DNA from: JBARRO01 sp049644265 | Lineage (GTDB): Bacteria > Bacteroidota > Ignavibacteria > UBA10030 | Assembly: GCA_049644265.1 (NCBI GenBank) | Contig: JBARRO010000243.1 | Span: 1 to 34,969, forward strand | Length of the DNA stretch: 34,969 bases | Direction of reading: 5' to 3' | Part shown: positions 30,053-34,969 of the stretch, one piece after another | Layout of the letters: every line of letters begins with the position of its first letter | Position numbering within the stretch: position 1 is the first letter of the stretch | Translations under genes and position numbers: made by a program | Notes under the pieces: generated by a model | Seen by the model: the letters and a program-made list of their open reading frames with translations, nothing else | Database searches by the model: none | Told to the model about the DNA's origin: nothing

Positions 30053-31642
30053 CTACTTCAACCCTCCCGCCCGTTGCGGCTCATGTGGCTCGGGCCACGG
30101 TCGAGGTTTTCCTGTGCGGCTTTCGATCGGCATATCCCGGCGGTCACGAGGAATAAACTCGGGATCCTCGGACGCTAAATACACAAGACATGCGGTCAAA
30201 ACCACGTTGTTCCTCAGGTCGTCGAAGACGAGCTTGTCATACGTGTCGCGGTTTGTGTGCCAGGTATACAGGAAATAATCCCACGTGTTCGATCCCAATC
30301 CGAAGCCGGGGGCTCCGGCCGCAATAAACGGAGCGTTGTCGGAACCGCCGCCCATCGGCAATCCGGGGAAGGAAAGCTTGACGTCTGTGGTCACCTGAGT
30401 GGGAATTCGTGAGATCCACCGCGCCAAATGCGCTCCCGCATCAATCAAGCCCTGGGCTCCAATATTTGCAATCCGGCCCGTTCCGTTATCCTGATTGAAC
30501 AATGCTTGCAGTTTCGCAACAATCTCAGGATGGTCGGCAACGAAGGCGCGGGATCCGTTCAGCCCCTGCTCTTCGCTTCCCCAATGTCCGACCATGATCG
30601 TGCGCTTCGGGTTCGGATAATATTTTTTCAGAATTCTCATTACTTCCATCGTGAGAATCGAGCCGGTGCCATTGTCTGTTGCACCTGAACCGGCGTCCCA
30701 GGAGTCGAGGTGAGCGGACAGCATGACGTATTCATCCGATTTCTCCTTGCCCCGAATTGTCCCCAGCGTATTCATTGTTTCCGCGGGGTCCAGGAATTTC
30801 GATTCTGTGACAATCCGGACGATCGGCTTATCGTTATAATCCACAAAGCGCCAGAGCAAGTTGTAATCTTCAAGGCTTACGTCGACGACGGGAATGTTCT
30901 TCGTTGTGCATCCGAACACCTTATCCACTCCCCACCCTTGCGACCAGCGGTTCGTCAGAACCCCCACCGCTCCGGCTTGCTCGACGATGTTTGGCAGCGT
31001 ATCAGCTTTGAAGCCGGTATGACGAATCCTCAGACTCCAGGCATCCGTCGCAATTTTCCGAAGTGCTTTGAGCGTGTCAAAAGACTCCTTGGTTCCGAAC
31101 TCTTCCCAATTCTTGTCCGGCCTTCCGGTGAGTTGCGGCTGCGAGACGAGTACAATTTTGCCTTTCACCGACGGCAGCCAGCGAAGAAATTCGAGCGAGT
31201 CTTTGCAGTCCGCGAGCGTGATGAGTCCCGCCGTGACCCCGTTCTTCTTTGTGGGTGGCGACCATGCAAGCATGATGGCTTCGAGGGATCTCACGCGGGG
31301 CTCGAGCAGGTCGACGCGCGTTGCGCCGCGCTCCCACCCTCTCCATTTTCCCCACGCCTCATTTTTCGCCTCGATCCCCCAGTCGTGATACTGTTTTTCA
31401 ACCCAGGAATGCGCTTGTCCCATTTGCGGGGTCCCAACCAGTCGGGGCCCAATAACGTCGAGCAAATGATGCGCAAGGTTTTCCAGCTGAGAAGAATCCA
31501 TCGCTTCTGCCCAGATGTTCCTGATCACCGGGTCGTCGACCGGAAACCCGTGGGGAGTCGGTCCGAATTGTGAAAACGAAACAGCTACCACAAGAAATGA
31601 GAAACACAAAATCGCAAGCAATCGACGAACTGAACCGTTCAT
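30053..31642 (-). CDS. secreted M28-family metallopeptidase (carboxypeptidase Q-like)
   Basis: 529 residues with a signal peptide (LLAILCFSFLVVAVSFSQ). A PA-like insert (about 130-260) splits the N-terminal part. The zinc site is recognisable: H311 (SAHLDSWD), D323 (GATDNGTG), E357/E358 (WGSEEQG), D385 region and a C-terminal YTWHTNRDTYDK His. M28 enzymes remove N-terminal residues or act as carboxypeptidases on short peptides. The gene lies 13 bases upstream of the end of the next M28 gene on the same strand, so the pair forms an operon for periplasmic peptide breakdown. Confidence 0.9.
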   Translation of the reverse strand: MNGSVRRLLAILCFSFLVVAVSFSQFGPTPHGFPVDDPVIRNIWAEAMDSSQLENLAHHLLDVIGPRLVGTPQMGQAHSWVEKQYHDWGIEAKNEAWGKWRGWERGATRVDLLEPRVRSLEAIMLAWSPPTKKNGVTAGLITLADCKDSLEFLRWLPSVKGKIVLVSQPQLTGRPDKNWEEFGTKESFDTLKALRKIATDAWSLRIRHTGFKADTLPNIVEQAGAVGVLTNRWSQGWGVDKVFGCTTKNIPVVDVSLEDYNLLWRFVDYNDKPIVRIVTESKFLDPAETMNTLGTIRGKEKSDEYVMLSAHLDSWDAGSGATDNGTGSILTMEVMRILKKYYPNPKRTIMVGHWGSEEQGLNGSRAFVADHPEIVAKLQALFNQDNGTGRIANIGAQGLIDAGAHLARWISRIPTQVTTDVKLSFPGLPMGGGSDNAPFIAAGAPGFGLGSNTWDYFLYTWHTNRDTYDKLVFDDLRNNVVLTACLVYLASEDPEFIPRDRRDMPIESRTGKPRPWPEPHEPQRAGGLK

Positions 31643-31655
31643 GGTTGTCTCCGTG

Positions 31656-33776
31656 TCAATGAGGTGTGAGCTTTACTGTTCCGAGTTTTTCCTGCACCCG
31701 AAGGTACTCCATTAAGTCCTTGAGGGCAAGAGGTTCGAACTCTCCCGACAGGAAGTCGCGGATCTCAAGAACCGATTTCCTTTGTGCCAGCAGGATGTTC
31801 AACTCCGCGGTCATGTGTTGAGGGATCTTGCGGAGCGCGGCCTGTTCAGTTTCCGGAAGTCTTGCACGCGCAGCCGCAGCTGCCGCACCGCCGCCTCCTC
31901 CACCCTGTTGCGGAATCCGTTCTGCGACCGTTTTCGCGGCTGATTTTTCTTCAGCTGTGGAAGCCGGAGTCGTCGCGGAAACGTTCCTTTGTTCCGCCCG
32001 AAGACGATAATAAGCCTTGACCTCGTCCTGCAGGGTCGACGACCGATTCTCGATAAGCTCGACAAGATTCTCAAGCTGCTTTTTCCCTTTTTCAGGATTC
32101 TCAAAAAGGACGGCGGCTGATTCGACGACTTTGGCCTCGACCTCCGCCTGATGCTTCACGGCGTTCCTTGCTTCTTTGTATGCTTCGACAAGTTCCCCCC
32201 CATCCTTTACATCCTCCAAGTAACTCAATCCCTTTCGTTCAGCATCTCCCATCCGTTCCGTCCCCCGGGCAAAAGATTCTCCGGCCATCTTCATCCCCGT
32301 CTCATTCCCGGCGGATGCGAGAAAACTCATGCATCCGATTCCAACGACCGCGGCACGTTTGAACTGTGTCGGGTCAAGTTTTTCCGGCGTATCCTCCGAA
32401 GAATGGTACCACATATCGGGCCACGTAATGAACATCAGGGAAGGAATTCCGTGCTGCATATACGTCACGTGGTCGCTTGCGCCGTAGTGCTTGTCGACCT
32501 TGATATAGAACGGATCCCTGCTTCCCCGCTCCGAAACGACAGGCAGCGTGAACGCATATCCGTTGGCTCGGTATCGAACGCGTTCGCGATTAAGCTCGGC
32601 GACGAATTCCATGACGCTCTGGCCGAGGTCATTCAGAAAGGTCGGGAATGTGTCCGGAGTTCTGTGCAAGACCCAGAAGCTGCCGTTCGTAGATAGGCGC
32701 AATCCCTCCATGTCAAAATTTAGGTCGGCGATGATCGTTTTTTCAATATCCTTATGGTTGTTCAGCCACGCATTCGTGCCGCTGATCTCCGGCACCCACA
32801 GAAAATGAATCGTGCGTTTCGGCGGCGGGAGTTTGCCTTCCCGCACAAGCCGAAGATACGCTCGCCCCATCTCGAGTGTCAGGGCACACCCGGAGTTGTC
32901 ATCGTTGGCTCCCTGCTTGATGTATCCTTCGTAGAGGTGGCCCGAGACTGCAATCGTTTGTTCGGTGGTTCCGTCGCCGGGGATCACGGCGTGCACCACC
33001 TCGAGCTCGCCCGGAAACGTCTCCGCCTTGACGATGGACTTCAGCACGACTTTTTGTCCGCGTCCCAGCATTCCTGCTATTTCGCGCGCCACCCGCGGAC
33101 CGACTGCCCAGGCGAATCCCGCCTTCTTTCCCTCGGGCGGATTCGCAGAAATACTGGCCGAGAGTATCTCGTCGGGATAATCATCGGGACGCAAGGAATT
33201 GTACGTTATGACTCCCATAGCGCCCCGTTCAAATACGCCGAGCCGCTGCAACCCGCCCGGATTCGACGAGCCGAGCACGATTTTCCCCTCAACATTTTTT
33301 CCTTCAAAATCCTCTTTCCTTCCTCCGACACCAACGTCGACGACTTCTGCACTGACATCACCCGATTCGCTGTTCGCCACGAGTGATATGGCAACGTCCT
33401 GGATGTCGTAGAGCTTTTTCATCACCGGCTCGACCATCCAGAGCTCTCCCTGCGTCGGTTGCCACAACTTTTGTTGCTGCGGAAAGGATTCGACTTCGAC
33501 ATTGCTGAAGCCATATTCCTTCGCGAATCGCACCATGACATCGGTCTCACGAAATGTTCCGCCATACTCCGAGAGCGGCCGAACGCGCGGATAGGGAACA
33601 AGTTCGAGCACGTGATGCATCGCCCGCTCGCCCGACGCTTCGTTGATGATTGCACGCATCTGATCCCAACCAAGAAGAGTACGATCCTCTCTCTCCTGGG
33701 AAAAAAGCGGAACCGGGATTAGAGGGATGATGAGGATTGCCAGGATGAAAGGAATGAGAATGTGACGACGGTTCAC
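31656..33776 (-). CDS. secreted M28-like metallopeptidase with PA domain and C-terminal helical extension
   Basis: 706 residues. Signal peptide up to about residue 27 (ending PVPLFSQ). A PA domain (about 120-250) precedes the M28 core: H280 (VSGHLYEG), D292/D293 (GANDDNSG), E330 (WVPEISG), DLNFDMEG and a late WYHSSEDTP His. The C-terminal 200 residues are helical and include a QGGGGGGAAAAAARARL low-complexity run. The family is distantly related to M28 aminopeptidases of Bacteroidota. Its ATG lies at 33774-33776. The other M28 gene sits immediately downstream in the operon and encodes a clearly different enzyme, so they are not recent duplicates. Confidence 0.85.
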   Translation of the reverse strand: MNRRHILIPFILAILIIPLIPVPLFSQEREDRTLLGWDQMRAIINEASGERAMHHVLELVPYPRVRPLSEYGGTFRETDVMVRFAKEYGFSNVEVESFPQQQKLWQPTQGELWMVEPVMKKLYDIQDVAISLVANSESGDVSAEVVDVGVGGRKEDFEGKNVEGKIVLGSSNPGGLQRLGVFERGAMGVITYNSLRPDDYPDEILSASISANPPEGKKAGFAWAVGPRVAREIAGMLGRGQKVVLKSIVKAETFPGELEVVHAVIPGDGTTEQTIAVSGHLYEGYIKQGANDDNSGCALTLEMGRAYLRLVREGKLPPPKRTIHFLWVPEISGTNAWLNNHKDIEKTIIADLNFDMEGLRLSTNGSFWVLHRTPDTFPTFLNDLGQSVMEFVAELNRERVRYRANGYAFTLPVVSERGSRDPFYIKVDKHYGASDHVTYMQHGIPSLMFITWPDMWYHSSEDTPEKLDPTQFKRAAVVGIGCMSFLASAGNETGMKMAGESFARGTERMGDAERKGLSYLEDVKDGGELVEAYKEARNAVKHQAEVEAKVVESAAVLFENPEKGKKQLENLVELIENRSSTLQDEVKAYYRLRAEQRNVSATTPASTAEEKSAAKTVAERIPQQGGGGGGAAAAAARARLPETEQAALRKIPQHMTAELNILLAQRKSVLEIRDFLSGEFEPLALKDLMEYLRVQEKLGTVKLTPH

Positions 33777-34068
33777 GGAGAGCTCCTTAGAGTGTGGGAT
33801 GCATTTGCGGGAACAACGGATCCAATATACACGATTGAAGCCAACAGGTCAAACGGAAATGGCTTATGTGTTGCTGTTGATTCTTTATCGCAGAGGAGTT
33901 ACCACGTGAAACGCTCTGCGGCTTTGCATTATTGAATTCTAACGTATAAGACAATGCACGTCTGGCGGGTTTCATAAGGATATTCTATATTCGTCTGTCC
34001 AACAGTTGTGAATTTTCTCAAATACGTGAAAGAAGATCGTGGGACGGAGAAAGGCCAAAACTATAACA
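33777..34068. other. divergent promoter region, no gene seen
   Basis: 292 bases separate the leftward M28 operon from the rightward genes at 34069 and 34182, so promoters for both directions must be here. The sequence is AT-rich near 33840-34020. I cannot assign exact promoter elements and see no repeats. Confidence 0.4.
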
Positions 34069-34185
34069 ATGAAGCCACATTCCATGATCTCGTCCCATCT
34101 GATGGATGAACAGTATGAGAGGATTGTTCAGGATTACGATTCATACCGAAACCGGGTCATCGGAGAAACGGAGAAGCGTCGATGA
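34069..34185 (+). CDS. small ORF (38 residues) coupled to the next gene
   Basis: The ATG at 34069 opens MKPHSMISSHLMDEQYERIV..., ending ...ETEKRR with a TGA that overlaps the ATG of the next gene (ATGA). The peptide is charged and helical in appearance, with no signal. The overlap suggests translational coupling or a leader peptide. Without homologs it could equally be chance. Confidence 0.35.
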   Translation: MKPHSMISSHLMDEQYERIVQDYDSYRNRVIGETEKRR

Positions 34186-34969
34186 AACACTTTGCCTTTG
34201 CCACCCTACTTGCCGCTCTCATCATTTCCGGGAGCGAAGCTCAAACTGATTCGAAGAAAAGCTGGCCCTCTCCCATCCCCCTTCGCACCCACGACGGCGA
34301 GAACAAGGACCTTTTTGTGATGACGCTCGGCGATGTGCAGACATCACTTGCAAACGGAATCTATGATCCATCTGCCGACGAAGTGCACCTGCGTGATGGG
34401 TCCGTCATTCGCAATTACTTTCGCTCTACGCTCGGAGTCACCTACTTTGCACCGATCGACAAAGCGAAGTTCCCCCTGCCGCCTTCGGGATGGTGTTCCT
34501 GGTACTATTACTACCAGGAGATCGATGAAAATGAGATCCGGTTAAACGCCCGATGGGTGGCTGAGCATCTCAAAGACTATGGCGCCCGATACGTACAGAT
34601 CGACGACGGCTGGCAGGGAACCGGGCACGGGTCAAACGCAAACCGGGATTGGACGACCATCGACAAGCGATTTCCCCGGGGGATGGACAAACTTGCGGCA
34701 GATATCAAGAAAGTCGGCCTCATTCCGGGACTCTGGCTCGCTCCCCACGGTCAAAGCAATCGTCAGGTCGTTACTGGCATCCGGGATGCGTTTCTGTTGA
34801 AAGGGGATGGAACATCATTGTCGGACACGTGGGAAGGAAATTACCTTCTGAACCCGTTCGGCGAAAAAGGACAGGACTATCTCCGCCATCTGTTCCAAAC
34901 CCTTACAAAGTGGGGATATGAATATTTCAAGATTGACGGACAGCCCATTGTCGTGGCGGAGTACAAGAA
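34182..34969 (+). CDS. secreted GH36-like alpha-galactosidase, partial (3' end outside window)
   Basis: 262 codons up to the right edge. A signal peptide (MKHFAFATLLAALIISGSEAQ) precedes a clan GH-D barrel: SGWCSWYYYYQEIDENEI, GARYVQIDDGWQG, GLIPGLWLAPHG and a final YFKIDGQ, the KxD motif whose Asp is the nucleophile in GH36/GH27 enzymes. The usual long N-terminal beta domain is short here (about 90 residues before the barrel), as in compact bacterial members. It probably releases alpha-linked galactose in the periplasm or outside the cell. Confidence 0.85.
   Translation, partial: MKHFAFATLLAALIISGSEAQTDSKKSWPSPIPLRTHDGENKDLFVMTLGDVQTSLANGIYDPSADEVHLRDGSVIRNYFRSTLGVTYFAPIDKAKFPLPPSGWCSWYYYYQEIDENEIRLNARWVAEHLKDYGARYVQIDDGWQGTGHGSNANRDWTTIDKRFPRGMDKLAADIKKVGLIPGLWLAPHGQSNRQVVTGIRDAFLLKGDGTSLSDTWEGNYLLNPFGEKGQDYLRHLFQTLTKWGYEYFKIDGQPIVVAEYK

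Overview
The window looks like chromosomal DNA of a member of the Bacteroidota/Ignavibacteriota (FCB) group. The evidence is secretory signal peptides ending in FSQ or FGQ, a UPF0213-type GIY-YIG gene, ORF6N genes, and a periplasmic quinone/cytochrome/molybdopterin-type redox complex. This assignment is inference: there is no rRNA or other marker gene here. Almost all genes are on the minus strand. The plus-strand exceptions are the kinase/protease/regulator block (8485-12580), the ORF6N pair and the partial glycoside hydrolase at the right end.

Left part (1-4978) is a probable genomic island ending at a tRNA-Leu gene: a tyrosine recombinase next to the tRNA 3' end, a two-gene pair of membrane zinc-ribbon proteins (one with a PH-like domain, one with a beta-propeller), a small chimeric DUF6602/HEPN-like gene followed by an integron attC-like site, and a partial unknown gene. 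Next comes a tRNA cluster (4978-5808): tRNA-Leu(UAA), one intact tRNA-Cys(GCA), and two damaged tRNA-Cys copies. The damaged copies flank a GIY-YIG nuclease gene and carry small GC-rich palindromic insertions. A GH47 alpha-mannosidase-like gene follows, then a repeat-rich spacer.

The core of the window is a respiratory module. A membrane histidine kinase with c-type haem motifs (8485), an archaemetzincin-type protease (10131) and an NtrC-type sigma54 activator (11219) are encoded together. About 9 kb away a minus-strand operon (21818 to 14754) encodes a small membrane protein, a Cys-rich GcvH-like protein, a pentahaem cytochrome c, a TAT-exported molybdopterin-family subunit, a 4Fe-4S ferredoxin-like subunit, an NrfD-type membrane subunit and a second GcvH-like membrane protein. 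The order cytochrome, Mo-family, Fe-S, NrfD matches QrcABCD (menaquinone reductase). A near-perfect sigma54 -24/-12 promoter with two 21-bp direct repeats upstream sits before the first gene, so regulation by the NtrC/haem-kinase pair is a specific, testable proposal. Both GcvH-like proteins lack the lipoyl lysine by my alignment. A second histidine kinase lies just upstream.

The right part (23262-34969) is metabolic: a YghZ-type aldo/keto reductase, a secreted class C beta-lactamase-like hydrolase, an APC permease without a visible proper start, an IorAB-type molybdenum hydroxylase, two secreted M28 metallopeptidases and the start of a secreted GH36-like alpha-galactosidase.

The intergenic DNA is unusual throughout. 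It holds quasi-periodic 8-12-nt spacers, tandem arrays, REP-like palindromes, a GCCCGCC/GGCGGGC palindromic element found in tRNA copies and spacers alike, and hairpins in and near two ORF6N genes whose arms differ between copies but stay complementary.
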